Source: Methylobacterium gossipiicola (GTDB lineage Bacteria > Pseudomonadota > Alphaproteobacteria > Rhizobiales > Beijerinckiaceae). From it: a stretch of DNA of 64,000 nt. Under the pieces are notes generated by a model. The model had not been told where the DNA came from and did no database searches. It worked only from the letters and a program-made list of their open reading frames with translations. The stretch spans positions 248,001 through 312,000 of the forward strand of contig NZ_FOPM01000002.1 of the NCBI RefSeq assembly GCF_900113485.1. Direction: 5' to 3'. Both the position numbers and the translations under genes were made by a program. Of the stretch, positions 55,145 to 63,037 are shown piece by piece; position 1 is the first letter of the stretch; the number at the start of each line of letters is the position of its first letter.

Positions 55145-57526
55145 ATGGTGGGCCAGCCTTTCAGCATCGTCCCGCTCGACGGGTCGCCGCGCCCCCCCGG
55201 TCTTTCCTTGAACGATCTCTCTCCATCGCCGGGTCGCGTCACGGACGCCGCCACTCTGCTCCCTCCGGCCCCCAGGGCGGCCCGCTGGATTCCCCACGCG
55301 ATCCTCGTGGCGGGATTGCTCGCGACGGGCGTGAGCACCGCCCTGATCCGGCGGGCGGCGGACTTGCGCGACAGCCTCAACTTCCAGCACGCCACCGAGA
55401 TCGAGCTGCGCACGGTCGAGGACCAGTTCCGCACCTACACCGCCCTGCTGCGCGGCGGCGCAGGATTGTTCGCCGCCAGCGGCGACCGGGTTACCCTGGC
55501 CGAGTTCCGGGCCTACGTGCAACGGATCGAGTTCCAACCCCTCTATCCCGGCGTGCTCGGGATCGGCTTCACGCCGACCCTCCCGGCGTCCGAGCGCGAG
55601 CGGTTCGCCGCGCAGGCCGAAGCCTTGGGCGTCGCCGGATTCCGCGTGCGCCCGGCCTCCGACAATCCCCTGATCAGCCCAGTCCTGTTCGCCGAGCCGC
55701 CGAACCCGCGCAACCTCGCGGCCATCGGCTACGATGTGATGTCCGATCCGGTCCGCCGCGACATGGTCGAGCGTGCCCGCGACACCGGCCTGCCGGCCGT
55801 CTCGGCCCGCATCGAGCTCGTGCAGGAAATCGACGCGAACAAGCAGGCCGGCTTCCTCGTCGCCATGCCGGTCTATGCCGGCGGGACCGTGCCGGCCGAT
55901 CTCGCGGTGCGGCGGCAACGGTTCCTCGGCTTCGTCTTCGGTGCGTTTCGCGCCAACGACCTGTTCAACAGCATCGTGGCGGCCCGGGCGGAGGAGGACG
56001 CCGCCTTCGCCATCTACGATGGACGCCCGAGCGAAGCGACGCTGCTGCACCGCTCCGCGCGCACCGCGAATGCGCCGGCCGGCCGCCTCAGCCGTGAGGC
56101 GGGCCTGGACATCGGTGGCCGGACCTGGACCGTGGTGTTCGAGCAACGGGTCTCCCCGCAACGGGCGTCGGCGCTCTCGGAGATCGGGCTCGTCTGCGGC
56201 GGCGGGCTCCTCGCCACCGCTTTGCTCGGCGTCGCCGCGTTCCGCCAGCGTCGGACGCAGGACGAGATCCGCCGGCTCAACATGTCACTGGAAGTCCGGG
56301 TCGAGGAACGGACGCGCGACCTGCGGGACGCGGCCGAGCGCCTGCGCCAAGCCGGCGACGAACGCGCCCGCATGGAAGAGGCCCTGCGCCAGTCCCAGAA
56401 GATGGAAGCGGTGGGCCAACTCACCGGTGGGCTGGCGCACGACTTCAACAATCTGCTGGCGGGCATCTCGGGCTCCCTGGAACTCATCGAGACCCGCCTC
56501 GGCCAGGGCCGGTCCAAGGATGTCGGTAAGTACATCGCCGCCGCCCAGGGCGCCGCGCAGCGGGCCGCGGCGCTGACCCACCGCCTTCTGGCGTTCTCGC
56601 GCCGCCAGACCCTGGCGCCCAAGGCCACCGACGCGAACAACCTCGTGGACGGCATGCTCGACCTCATCCAGCGCACCGTCGGCCCGGCCATCGACGTGCG
56701 ACACCGGGGAGCGGACGATCTCTGGCCCGCTTTGGTCGACCCGTCGCAGCTCGAGAACGCACTCCTCAACCTCTGCATCAACGCGCGCGACGCCATGCCG
56801 AACGGGGGCCGGATCACCATCGAGACCGCCAATCGCCGGATCGACCGCGCGCAGGGGGAGATGCAGGATCTGCCCGAGGGGCAATACCTCTCGCTGAGCG
56901 TGTCCGACACCGGCACCGGCATGTCGCCGGAGGTCGTCGCCCGCGCGTTCGACCCGTTCTTCACCACCAAACCCATGGGTGAGGGAACGGGGCTAGGCCT
57001 GTCCATGGTCTACGGCTTCGCCAAGCAGTCGGGCGGGCAGGTGCGGATCGTTTCCGAGGTCGGTCAGGGCACGACGGTCTGCCTCTCCCTGCCACGGCAT
57101 CACGGGGTGGCGGACGCGAACCACGCGCCCGAGCGGCACCCGATGGCCCAGGCCGTGGCCGGCGAGACCGTTCTGATCGTGGATGACGAGCCGACCGTGC
57201 GCATGTTGGTGACCGATGTCCTGAGCGATCTCGGCTACACCGCCGTCGAGGCTGCGGACGGGGCCGGCGGATTGCGGGTGCTGCAATCGGATGCGCGCAT
57301 CGACCTGCTGGTGACGGATGTCGGCCTGCCCGGCGGCATGAATGGACGGCAGATGGCGGATGCCGCCCGGGTCGGCCGGCCGAATCTGAAAATCCTGTTC
57401 ATCACCGGTTTCGCGGAGACCGCCCTGCTCGGCGACGGCCAGCTCGCCCCCGGCATGGCCGTGCTGACCAAGCCGTTCGCCGTCGACGTCCTGGCGGCCC
57501 GCATCCGCGAGATGATCACAGCCTGA
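55145..57526 (+). CDS. CHASE-domain hybrid sensor histidine kinase
   Basis: 793 residues. TM1 at ~48-68, a periplasmic CHASE-like sensor (~75-310, with TPTLPASERERFAAQAEALG), TM2 at ~347-370. A coiled linker and HisKA follow with His432 in GGLAHDFNNLLAG, then HATPase (NLCINARDAMPNGG, DTGTGMSPE, GEGTGLGLSMVYGFAKQSGG). The receiver domain has phospho-acceptor Asp725 (LLVTDVGLPGGMNG). Ligand unknown. Its last 11 bases overlap an integrase remnant on the other strand. Confidence 0.94.
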   Translation: MVGQPFSIVPLDGSPRPPGLSLNDLSPSPGRVTDAATLLPPAPRAARWIPHAILVAGLLATGVSTALIRRAADLRDSLNFQHATEIELRTVEDQFRTYTALLRGGAGLFAASGDRVTLAEFRAYVQRIEFQPLYPGVLGIGFTPTLPASERERFAAQAEALGVAGFRVRPASDNPLISPVLFAEPPNPRNLAAIGYDVMSDPVRRDMVERARDTGLPAVSARIELVQEIDANKQAGFLVAMPVYAGGTVPADLAVRRQRFLGFVFGAFRANDLFNSIVAARAEEDAAFAIYDGRPSEATLLHRSARTANAPAGRLSREAGLDIGGRTWTVVFEQRVSPQRASALSEIGLVCGGGLLATALLGVAAFRQRRTQDEIRRLNMSLEVRVEERTRDLRDAAERLRQAGDERARMEEALRQSQKMEAVGQLTGGLAHDFNNLLAGISGSLELIETRLGQGRSKDVGKYIAAAQGAAQRAAALTHRLLAFSRRQTLAPKATDANNLVDGMLDLIQRTVGPAIDVRHRGADDLWPALVDPSQLENALLNLCINARDAMPNGGRITIETANRRIDRAQGEMQDLPEGQYLSLSVSDTGTGMSPEVVARAFDPFFTTKPMGEGTGLGLSMVYGFAKQSGGQVRIVSEVGQGTTVCLSLPRHHGVADANHAPERHPMAQAVAGETVLIVDDEPTVRMLVTDVLSDLGYTAVEAADGAGGLRVLQSDARIDLLVTDVGLPGGMNGRQMADAARVGRPNLKILFITGFAETALLGDGQLAPGMAVLTKPFAVDVLAARIREMITA

Positions 57527-57698
57527 CGTCGATCATCATACGGGGTGTGATGGTGATGTGCGTGGTCTCGGCGCCGAGCTGCACCGAAAGGGTACGGCCT
57601 ACCGCGAGTGGCTGAACGTCAGCGGGAATGCGCTGCTTGAACTGCGGGAGAGAAGAACCTGACCGCTTCATCGGACGGGGAAGCCTGAGGAGCATGTG
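57516..57698 (-). pseudogene. truncated tyrosine-integrase N-terminus
   Basis: Reads MLLRLPRPMKRSGSSLPQFK, then QRIPADVQPLAVGRTLSVQLG and TPRMMIDVRL-stop. This matches the extreme N-terminus of phage-type integrases (R-x-P-R-P, K-R-x-G-S, x-Q-R-I-P-A-D-V). The coding stops within ~60 residues where the arm-binding domain should continue, just at the junction with the histidine kinase 3' end. The catalytic R-H-R-Y part is absent from the window. Confidence 0.65.
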
Positions 57699-58033
57699 GC
57701 ACGCCGTTGTGGCACGGTCTGCCTGTCGCAACTACCTCATCCGGCTTAAGTTTCTGAGGCGTAGACGCTTCTCAGAACATTGGTGCCCAGGAAAGATGTA
57801 AAATATCCGAGTAAATTCAATGCATCTAAGCAAAGGTGCGGGATGAAACCGACCTTTGACCGATAAGGTTTATTTCCCCGAGCGCCCGCACCATCCAAAG
57901 CGGTTTTGCCCCCGCCCTCCCCTCTCCTTAGCGGGAACGGGCGTGACGATCCCCTGGTGACGATTCGTTTGCGGTTTTCCCCGGTTCGCACAAGGGATTG
58001 AATTCCTGATTGACCGCGGAACTCGAACCGTAT
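57699..58033. other. AT-richer intergenic stretch with dyad
   Basis: About 330 nt without a gene between the integrase remnant and the SOS-type operon. TTCTGAG (57753-57759) and CTCAGAA (57772-57778) flank GCGT/ACGC, forming an imperfect dyad that could be an operator or att-like site. Composition is lower in GC than the flanks, as expected at an island edge. Confidence 0.45.
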
Positions 58034-58048
58034 GTTCCTTCTTTGTTC
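58034..58048 (+). promoter_or_regulatory. LexA/SOS box (GTTC-N7-GTTC) before the SRAP operon
   Basis: GTTCCTTCTTTGTTC is a perfect match to the alphaproteobacterial LexA direct repeat GTTC-N7-GTTC. It ends just before AGGAGG, the ribosome binding site of the first gene. A TTGACC at 58010-58015 could be the -35 box, so LexA would cover the start region. Confidence 0.7.
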
Positions 58049-58065
58049 TCAGGAGGAGCCCACCC

Positions 58066-58275
58066 ATGACCGCTGCCCAGATCGCCGAAATGGCATCGAT
58101 GAGCCAAGCCGAGATGATCGCATTGGCTTACGAGGAAGCGGCCGGTGGCGATGCCGGTCGTGCCCTGCGGGATGCCATCGACGATCTCCTCGTGCTCGAG
58201 GAAAAGTTTGCGGAGGCCGAGCGCCTCGTTTCATACGGCTTCGTCCGTGGCGACCTCGCGAGCGAGCGGCGTTGA
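58066..58275 (+). CDS. small helical protein, first gene of SRAP operon
   Basis: 69 residues, MTAAQIAEMASMSQAEMIAL then a long Glu/Ala-rich helical region. AGGAGG lies 9-10 nt upstream, the strongest ribosome binding site of this region. No known family. It is followed 1 nt later by the GTG of the next gene, so the genes are coupled. Confidence 0.65.
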   Translation: MTAAQIAEMASMSQAEMIALAYEEAAGGDAGRALRDAIDDLLVLEEKFAEAERLVSYGFVRGDLASERR

Positions 58276-58276
58276 A

Positions 58277-58543
58277 GTGGAACGCCTCTGCGACGTTCGG
58301 GCAGCGCAACTCGTCATCACCTGCGGCCCCTGCGACCGCCGGGGCGTCTATGGTCTTGAGGGCTTGCGGCGGCGATTCGGCAACCATGCCTCGGTGCTGG
58401 ACGTCTACCTGCAGCTCCCCCAAACCTGCCGCTATCAGCGCGAGGTCGGAAGCCGACAGCCCAACGTGTACGGTGTGGGCTGCCGAGCCAAGCTCGATAC
58501 CACGGGCACGTCGGCGAGGAACGGGCTGCCTTCGAGGACGTGA
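58277..58543 (+). CDS. small zinc-ribbon-like protein
   Basis: 88 residues from GTG 58277 (VERLCDVRAAQLVITCGPCDRR). A C-x-x-C pair (TCGPC) followed by cysteines in PQTCRYQ and GVGCRAKL suggests one zinc site. The frame continues upstream inside the preceding gene, but the GTG next to that gene's stop is the sensible start. Nucleic-acid binding is a guess. Confidence 0.6.
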   Translation: MERLCDVRAAQLVITCGPCDRRGVYGLEGLRRRFGNHASVLDVYLQLPQTCRYQREVGSRQPNVYGVGCRAKLDTTGTSARNGLPSRT

Positions 58544-58547
58544 GCGG

Positions 58548-59204
58548 ATGTGTAACCTCTACAGCCTCGTGACTCCCCAGGCCGAGATCCGAACCGTCTT
58601 CGACGTCTCGGCCGATCACACCGGCAACCTGCCGGCGATGCCGGGCATCTTTCCGGATCAGCGCGCCCCCATCGTGCGTGTGGGTGAGGACGGCGCACGG
58701 GTGATGGAGATGTTCCGCTGGGGTATTCCCGGTCCGAAGCAGTTCGGTGAGCATCCCGTCACGAACGTGCGCAACGTGAAGAGCCCGCACTGGCGGCCGT
58801 GGCTCAAGCCCGAGTTCCGCTGCCTCGTGCCGGTGTCGTCCTTCAGCGAGTACGCCGACACCAAGCCGAAGAAGACCCCGACGTGGTTCGCTCTCGACGA
58901 GGAGCGCCCCCTATTCGCCTTCGCGGGCATCTGGCGCCCCTGGACCGGCGTGCGTGGCACCAAGGCCGAGAACCCCGACCGCGTCGAGGAAGAGCATCGC
59001 TTGTTCGCGTTCCTCACGTGCGAGGCGAACGGTGTGGTCGGACCGATTCACCCAAAGGCCATGCCGGTGCTGCTGACGACGCCCGAGGAATGGAGCACGT
59101 GGCTCGCGGTGCCGACGGAGATCGCCCTGGAGCTGCAGCGCCCGTTGCCGGATGCCATGATGCGGATCGTGGCGCAGGGAGCTCGGAGAGACCCGGCGGC
59201 CTGA
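58548..59204 (+). CDS. SOS response-associated peptidase (SRAP/YedK/HMCES family)
   Basis: 218 residues from MCNLYSLVTPQ. The SRAP catalytic Cys2 is present, with the active-site Glu101 (SSFSEY), the N-V-R-N motif near 73 and His168 (GPIHPKAMPVLL). This family forms a thiazolidine cross-link with abasic sites in single-stranded DNA to protect them. It starts 4 nt after the zinc-ribbon gene stop. An SOS box lies before the operon. Confidence 0.93.
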   Translation: MCNLYSLVTPQAEIRTVFDVSADHTGNLPAMPGIFPDQRAPIVRVGEDGARVMEMFRWGIPGPKQFGEHPVTNVRNVKSPHWRPWLKPEFRCLVPVSSFSEYADTKPKKTPTWFALDEERPLFAFAGIWRPWTGVRGTKAENPDRVEEEHRLFAFLTCEANGVVGPIHPKAMPVLLTTPEEWSTWLAVPTEIALELQRPLPDAMMRIVAQGARRDPAA

Positions 59205-59218
59205 TGCGGTGAGCCCTC

Positions 59219-59236
59219 TGCTTTTCTTCGAAAAGC
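59219..59236. other. palindromic hairpin after the SRAP gene
   Basis: GCTTTTC-TTC-GAAAAGC, a perfect palindromic stem 15 nt past the SRAP stop. It may be the end of the operon transcript. Confidence 0.4.
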
Positions 59237-59299
59237 CCCCGAGGGTGCGTGGGTTGGATTGAAAAGCAGCGGGGATACCAAACGGAGCCCGCCCAGCGC

Positions 59300-59491
59300 C
59301 TACCCCTCGCCAACCGTGACCGCCGCATCGATCTCATCGACCTTGCCCGCCAAGCCCGGCACCTCGTTCAATTGACGAAGGCTGGTGAAGCGTCCGCGTT
59401 CCTCGCGGTAGCGCACGATCTCGAAGCCATGGCCCTTCAGGGCGGGAACTTGATCGAGTTCGTCAGCGGTGGCGGCGTTGAGGTCGATCAT
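59300..59491 (-). CDS. small helix-hairpin-helix protein
   Basis: 63 residues. MIDLNAATADELDQVPALKG followed by FTSLRQLNEVPGLAGKVDEIDA is the ComEA-type HhH pattern, which binds DNA backbone non-specifically. No membrane anchor is present, unlike ComEA. AGGA lies about 8 nt before the ATG. Within the accessory region; partner unknown. Confidence 0.8.
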   Translation of the reverse strand: MIDLNAATADELDQVPALKGHGFEIVRYREERGRFTSLRQLNEVPGLAGKVDEIDAAVTVGEG

Positions 59492-59640
59492 TGAATATTC
59501 CTACGGGGTGGTGCCGGAGGAGACGACAATTGGCGGCCATCGGTTCCGCCGATCATGATCACGTTCGATCCTCAGCCCGTCTGGCCTGACGCTTCCGGAC
59601 TGCCACACCTCGAAGCTCAACGGGTGATCCGAACGTGAAA

Positions 59641-59662
59641 CGGCAGGGCGAAGGCCCTGCCG
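59641..59662 (-). terminator. terminator after the small exported protein
   Basis: Minus strand: CGGCAGGGC, CTTC loop, GCCCTGCCG, then TTTCAC. It lies 43 nt past the stop of the 59705-59923 gene. Confidence 0.65.
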
Positions 59663-59704
59663 CTCTGGTGTGATGGCTCCCGGACACCGAGAGGTGAGCC
59701 CGGC

Positions 59705-59923
59705 CTATCGAGCCAAAACCTCAGCGACGACGCGCCGGGGCGCAGGTGCCCCAGGGGTCAGGGAAGGCGTCGTCGTCAGTTCGGAAGCAGGACGCACGGC
59801 AGCCGTGACGCGGGCTTGATCGCGGTACAGCGTCGGCGTGACGTTAATGCGCTCGTCGGCTGCCGCAGCGCCGGTGAGGATGATGGACGCCAGGGTAGCG
59901 AGAGCGAAGGTACGGACGGTCAT
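59705..59923 (-). CDS. small exported protein
   Basis: 72 residues, MTVRTFALATLASIILTGAA with signal cleavage near AAA-DE. Mature part RINVTPTLYRDQARVTAAVR... is short and polar, ending VVAEVLAR. AGGAAA lies 8 nt before the ATG. No family recognised. Confidence 0.6.
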   Translation of the reverse strand: MTVRTFALATLASIILTGAAAADERINVTPTLYRDQARVTAAVRPASELTTTPSLTPGAPAPRRVVAEVLAR

Positions 59924-60413
59924 CGGGTTGTTTCCTATCGTGATCCGGGGCCAGTCCCCGTTTCATGAGAGGAATATGCTTCGCACCGCACCATCACTCA
60001 AACAGATTAGATTGATAGTCGATATCGATTCAGTCAATGGAGCGGCTAGAGATAGAATGGAGCCCGCACGCTCCGAATTGCATGAATGAGACGGAGGCTT
60101 TTGCCTCGCTGGCGGATCCGGCCAAAGGGTGTGAGATTGACGTCACATCCCGCTGGCCCCGTGATCAGATCGGGCGGTGGGGTCGTTAGATTTCGGTCGT
60201 CAGACTTACGCCGTTGAGAGGTCGGCCCACGGGCGCCGTGCCGATCTGGCTGGTCGGGCGATGATGGGTGACGTCGACATCGCCGTGGAGCGCCTGCTGC
60301 TGGAGAAGATAGCCGAGGTTCGGCGGCAGCTAATGAAGGCGATGGAGGCTTAGAACGAAAAAGCCTCGCATGGCTCTGGCCGGCGGGGCTTTGATTGAGG
60401 GTAACGTCTACTA
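59924..60413. other. stretch with only doubtful small frames
   Basis: Two weak candidates: 59976-60089 (+), 37 codons starting MLRTAPSLKQIRLIVDIDSV with AGAGGA close to the ATG; and 60177-60353 (+), 58 codons from GTG ending ERLLLEKIAEVRRQLMKAMEA. Neither is supported beyond a frame and plausible start. Confidence 0.3.
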
Positions 60414-60860
60414 TCAGAAGGCCAGCGTCCAGATACCAGAAGGGCCATTTGATATAAGAACGCAGCTTTGCAGGACATCTCGACCGAGGAGCCCGTCTAT
60501 CCCCTGCGAGCGGAGGTGTGTCTCCATCACGGGCAGGGCATCAACGAAATGGCCGAGGTCCGTCGGCTTGGTCGGAGGTATGAAGAGAGCCACGTCGTAC
60601 TGATAGCAGCTATGCGTGCCGCCATTCGTTGATGGCGTCATCATGTTAGCGACGCCAGTGGGTGTCAGGCTCAGGGGAGCAACCAAGCCTGGGTCTACGC
60701 ATGTCACCGAAGCGCCGGTATCAGCTAGAAACGTGCCCAGCACGAAATTCGGCACCGGCTGCCCAGCGGCGATCAGTGCCTCACGATGGGGCTTGCTCAA
60801 GCCGACATTAATCTGGACCAAGGGACCAGCTTGCCCGAACGGCAGAGTTATTGACGGCAT
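60414..60860 (-). CDS. retropepsin-like aspartic protease
   Basis: 148 residues. The single catalytic motif LADTGASVTCVD (D47-T48-G49) and the late IDGLLGRDVL hydrophobic-Gly motif are those of clan AA retropepsin-type proteases, which act as dimers. No signal peptide, so cytoplasmic. The start overlaps the end of the upstream gene by 13 nt, so both are made together. Substrate unknown. Confidence 0.8.
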   Translation of the reverse strand: MPSITLPFGQAGPLVQINVGLSKPHREALIAAGQPVPNFVLGTFLADTGASVTCVDPGLVAPLSLTPTGVANMMTPSTNGGTHSCYQYDVALFIPPTKPTDLGHFVDALPVMETHLRSQGIDGLLGRDVLQSCVLISNGPSGIWTLAF

Positions 60861-61090
60861 TCGAACACAAGATCACGTGTAAAGAATGCGACCTGCTCAG
60901 CAGGCGCAATTTTCTTGACGAGAAACTCTCCCGCGCGATGAGACTCATAGCCGGCTTTCAAAGCATCGGCGTAGGTCTCGAACTTACCCTCGATTCGATC
61001 ATCCTTGATCAGAACGAATTTACCAACGTCCGCCAGAAGCTCTGGCAGCTTGGCATTGAAGGTTGCGATTTCGCGATCAAGTGGGGGCAT
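60848..61090 (-). CDS. small partner protein (DUF5678-like) of the retropepsin gene
   Basis: 80 residues from MPPLDREIATFNAKLPELLA, with GGGAGG before ATG 61090. Recognisable stretch GKFVLIKDDRIEGKFETYADALKAGYE plus FLVKKIAPAEQVAFFTRDL, as seen in DUF5678-type proteins. Overlaps the protease gene start, implying translational coupling. Function unknown. Confidence 0.65.
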   Translation of the reverse strand: MPPLDREIATFNAKLPELLADVGKFVLIKDDRIEGKFETYADALKAGYESHRAGEFLVKKIAPAEQVAFFTRDLVFECRQ

Positions 61091-61241
61091 GACGTCCTCC
61101 CGGAGCATAAACGATTCCTGTTGAGTCGCCGGAAATGTGGGTTGACAACGCTTAACAGGATATGGCGATCCGCCGCAATCCGTCGGCAGACATCCTTTGG
61201 GTTATGTACGCTTGGTTAGCGGCGGTTTAACGACGCTGACG

Positions 61242-61272
61242 AAAAGCCCGCCACGGCGTGAGCCGGGCGGGC
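61242..61272 (-). terminator. terminator of the phage-like minus-strand operon
   Basis: Minus strand: GCCCGCC, inner stem CGGC/GCCG, GGCGGGC, then TTTTCG. It lies 63 nt past the last gene of the lysis-type operon. Confidence 0.8.
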
Positions 61273-61334
61273 GAAAGGCGATCCTCGGGAGGAAGATGCA
61301 GGGTGAACGGCTCAGACCGTCGGGTGGTTCCGGC

Positions 61335-61430
61335 CTACCGCCTCGCCACCCCGCCCGTGATCATCCCTACCAGAAACGCCATCAGGGCATAGACGGCGGT
61401 GAGGTCTTGTTCGAGGGTGGCGCAGGTCAC
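61335..61430 (-). CDS. tiny membrane protein ending the phage operon
   Basis: 31 codons from GTG 61430, which overlaps the previous stop (GTGA). Contains one hydrophobic helix, AVYALMAFLVGMITGG. Supported by the overlap and the terminator that follows. Function unknown. Confidence 0.45.
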   Translation of the reverse strand: MTCATLEQDLTAVYALMAFLVGMITGGVARR

Positions 61431-62035
61431 GCGAACCAAGACCACGCCCCGGCAGCCGCCCGGTCCAGCAGCCCCAGGAACCACGAGGCGGTGTCCTCGA
61501 GGAAGAACCGGCAGGCTTCGAGGTAGGTGGAGATATCCGGCCGCGTCCACAGCACGATGCAGATGCCCATGACGGCGACGCCCATGCCGAGGCCCAGCAC
61601 GATCCGGTTGCGCCGGGGCACGACGCCATCGACCGCCCCCGGCGCCACGATATGCATGATGCCGGAAATCGCGCTCATGAGGATCCAGAGCGAGTTCGCG
61701 TCGATGTTCGTGAACCACAGCGGCATCCCGGCGAGCCGGAACACCACGGAGAAGATCGCCTGGCAGAACGTCGCGCACCACCCGAGCGTGACGCCGACGA
61801 TGAGGTAGTCCCCGCGCTCGGGCGATTCCGACCGCCACGCGGCCTTGGCATCGGGCCAGTAGACAACGACCACGGTGGCGGCAACCGACGCTTGGAAGAT
61901 GCGCTCGGCCAGGATGAGATCGGCGTTCGGCACGAAGAAGTTGAGCATGAACACCGTGCCGACGAGCACGATGGTGGCGAACACGATCTGCTTCTTGATG
62001 GTCTCCGGCGAAGTGTCGTCGTATCGCGGCATCAT
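61427..62035 (-). CDS. phage-type integral membrane protein
   Basis: 202 residues from MMPRYDDTSPETIKKQIVFA, with about four to five membrane helices (IVFATIVLVGTVFMLNFF, AATVVVVYW, GVTLGWCATFCQAIFSVVF, IVLGLGMGVAVMGICIVLW). No family recognised. The 5' end overlaps the upstream gene by 4 nt (ATGA). Confidence 0.65.
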   Translation of the reverse strand: MMPRYDDTSPETIKKQIVFATIVLVGTVFMLNFFVPNADLILAERIFQASVAATVVVVYWPDAKAAWRSESPERGDYLIVGVTLGWCATFCQAIFSVVFRLAGMPLWFTNIDANSLWILMSAISGIMHIVAPGAVDGVVPRRNRIVLGLGMGVAVMGICIVLWTRPDISTYLEACRFFLEDTASWFLGLLDRAAAGAWSWFA

Positions 62036-62277
62036 GGTTCGGCGCCCTCGCTTTCGATCCGCTCGTGTCGGAGGCGGTCGACCGCTGAGTTCGCGACCCT
62101 CCTCATGTCGCCGACCCGCAGGCCGGTCCTCTTGCTCGCGTTGGCGGCGTCCTGCGCCGACATGATGTGCAGCTTCTCCGCCCGGTCCAGGCGGTCTTCC
62201 TTGATCACGTCGTGGCGCTCGACGCAGTGTAGGCAGAGCGCCCGGCAGACCCGCTCGCGGAGGCGTTCGAGGATCAT
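62032..62277 (-). CDS. small charged phage protein
   Basis: 81 residues, MILERLRERVCRALCLHCVE then helical, Arg/Asp-rich (SKRTGLRVGDMRRVANSAVDRLRHERIE). Both ends are joined to neighbours by 4-nt overlaps, the chief evidence that it is real. Function unknown. Confidence 0.55.
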   Translation of the reverse strand: MILERLRERVCRALCLHCVERHDVIKEDRLDRAEKLHIMSAQDAANASKRTGLRVGDMRRVANSAVDRLRHERIESEGAEP

Positions 62278-62606
62278 GGCGTACGCCCTCCCGCACTCCG
62301 CTCGATCTCCTTGAGAATGGCCTTGTCGTTGGCGGCGCTGGTGAGGGCGGCTTCGGTGACGGTCTTGAGCGTGGCGGCCTGACCGTCCTGGAGCTCCTTG
62401 ACCGCCTCGGTATGCGCGATCCCTGCTGCCGAGGACCGCTCGATGGCGGTGGCGACGCGCTCCACCATGGCCCGCCCGTCGTCGAGGCGGGCTTGCCACG
62501 ACTCCTTCAGCCATTTCACCAGCACGGCGATGGCCGCGAGGGATAGGGCCAGGGCGCCGACAACGCCGTAGTCCTTGATTAGGCCGGCGATAGCCACGGC
62601 GCCCAT
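62274..62606 (-). CDS. membrane-anchored coiled-coil phage protein
   Basis: 110 residues from MGAVAIAGLIKDYGVVGALA; a membrane helix (ALALSLAAIAVLVKWL) followed by a long coiled helix to the C-terminus. GGAGG lies 8 nt before ATG 62606; a GTG seven codons upstream is an alternative. The shape fits a lysis accessory (Rz-like), not proven. Confidence 0.6.
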   Translation of the reverse strand: MGAVAIAGLIKDYGVVGALALSLAAIAVLVKWLKESWQARLDDGRAMVERVATAIERSSAAGIAHTEAVKELQDGQAATLKTVTEAALTSAANDKAILKEIERSAGGRTP

Positions 62607-62630
62607 GGGGTCGGCCTCCGGCGCCACGGA

Positions 62631-62819
62631 TCAGCGGTCCCCGCACACGGCCCGGAACTTGGCGTTCGCCACGCGCAGCTGACGCCGCGTCTCGGCCGTG
62701 TCCTGGGCCGAGTACCGGACCAGGGCGGAGGTCTCACAGAACCGGGCCGCCGCCGGCACCGGATCGGGCGCGGTGCAGGTGAACACGAAGAACCCGGCGG
62801 CGGCGCAGGTGAAGGTCAT
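62631..62819 (-). CDS. small phage lysis-region protein (Rz1-neighbour type)
   Basis: 62 residues: hydrophobic start MTFTCAAAGFFVFTC, then RFCETSALVRYSAQDTAETR and RQLRVANAKFRAVCG. The C-x-x-x-x-x-x-x-S-x-x-D-T-x-x-T-x-x-Q pattern recurs in small phage proteins next to holin and endolysin genes. Overlaps the previous gene by 4 nt. Confidence 0.6.
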   Translation of the reverse strand: MTFTCAAAGFFVFTCTAPDPVPAAARFCETSALVRYSAQDTAETRRQLRVANAKFRAVCGDR

Positions 62820-63037
62820 GGGTCTCTCCGGAGGTCACGAGGATCGTCGGATTCGTCGGCGGCGGCCTCGCCCGCGCGCCGGGCAATGGCTTCCTGGCGC
62901 TCGGCCTCGACGCGGGCGGCATTGGCCTGCGTCGCCGCGCCGAGGTCGCGCAGGGCGGCTTCGGCACGACGGTTGGCCAGGTATTCGGTGATCAGCCGGA
63001 CGAGGAAGCTGATCCCGGCGCTGGCCCAGAACGGCAT
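62816..63037 (-). CDS. small membrane-anchored phage protein (possible spanin)
   Basis: 73 residues from MPFWASAGISFLVRLITEYL; an N-terminal membrane helix, then an Ala/Arg/Glu helical stretch ending DDPRDLRRDP. Topology fits an i-spanin-like protein. Joined to its neighbours by ATGA overlaps on both sides. Confidence 0.55.
   Translation of the reverse strand: MPFWASAGISFLVRLITEYLANRRAEAALRDLGAATQANAARVEAERQEAIARRAGEAAADESDDPRDLRRDP

Noticed and set aside
61335..61838. 167-codon frame inside the phage membrane protein gene
   Set aside because: Only its last 31 codons look real; the rest is an Arg-rich shadow of the membrane protein.
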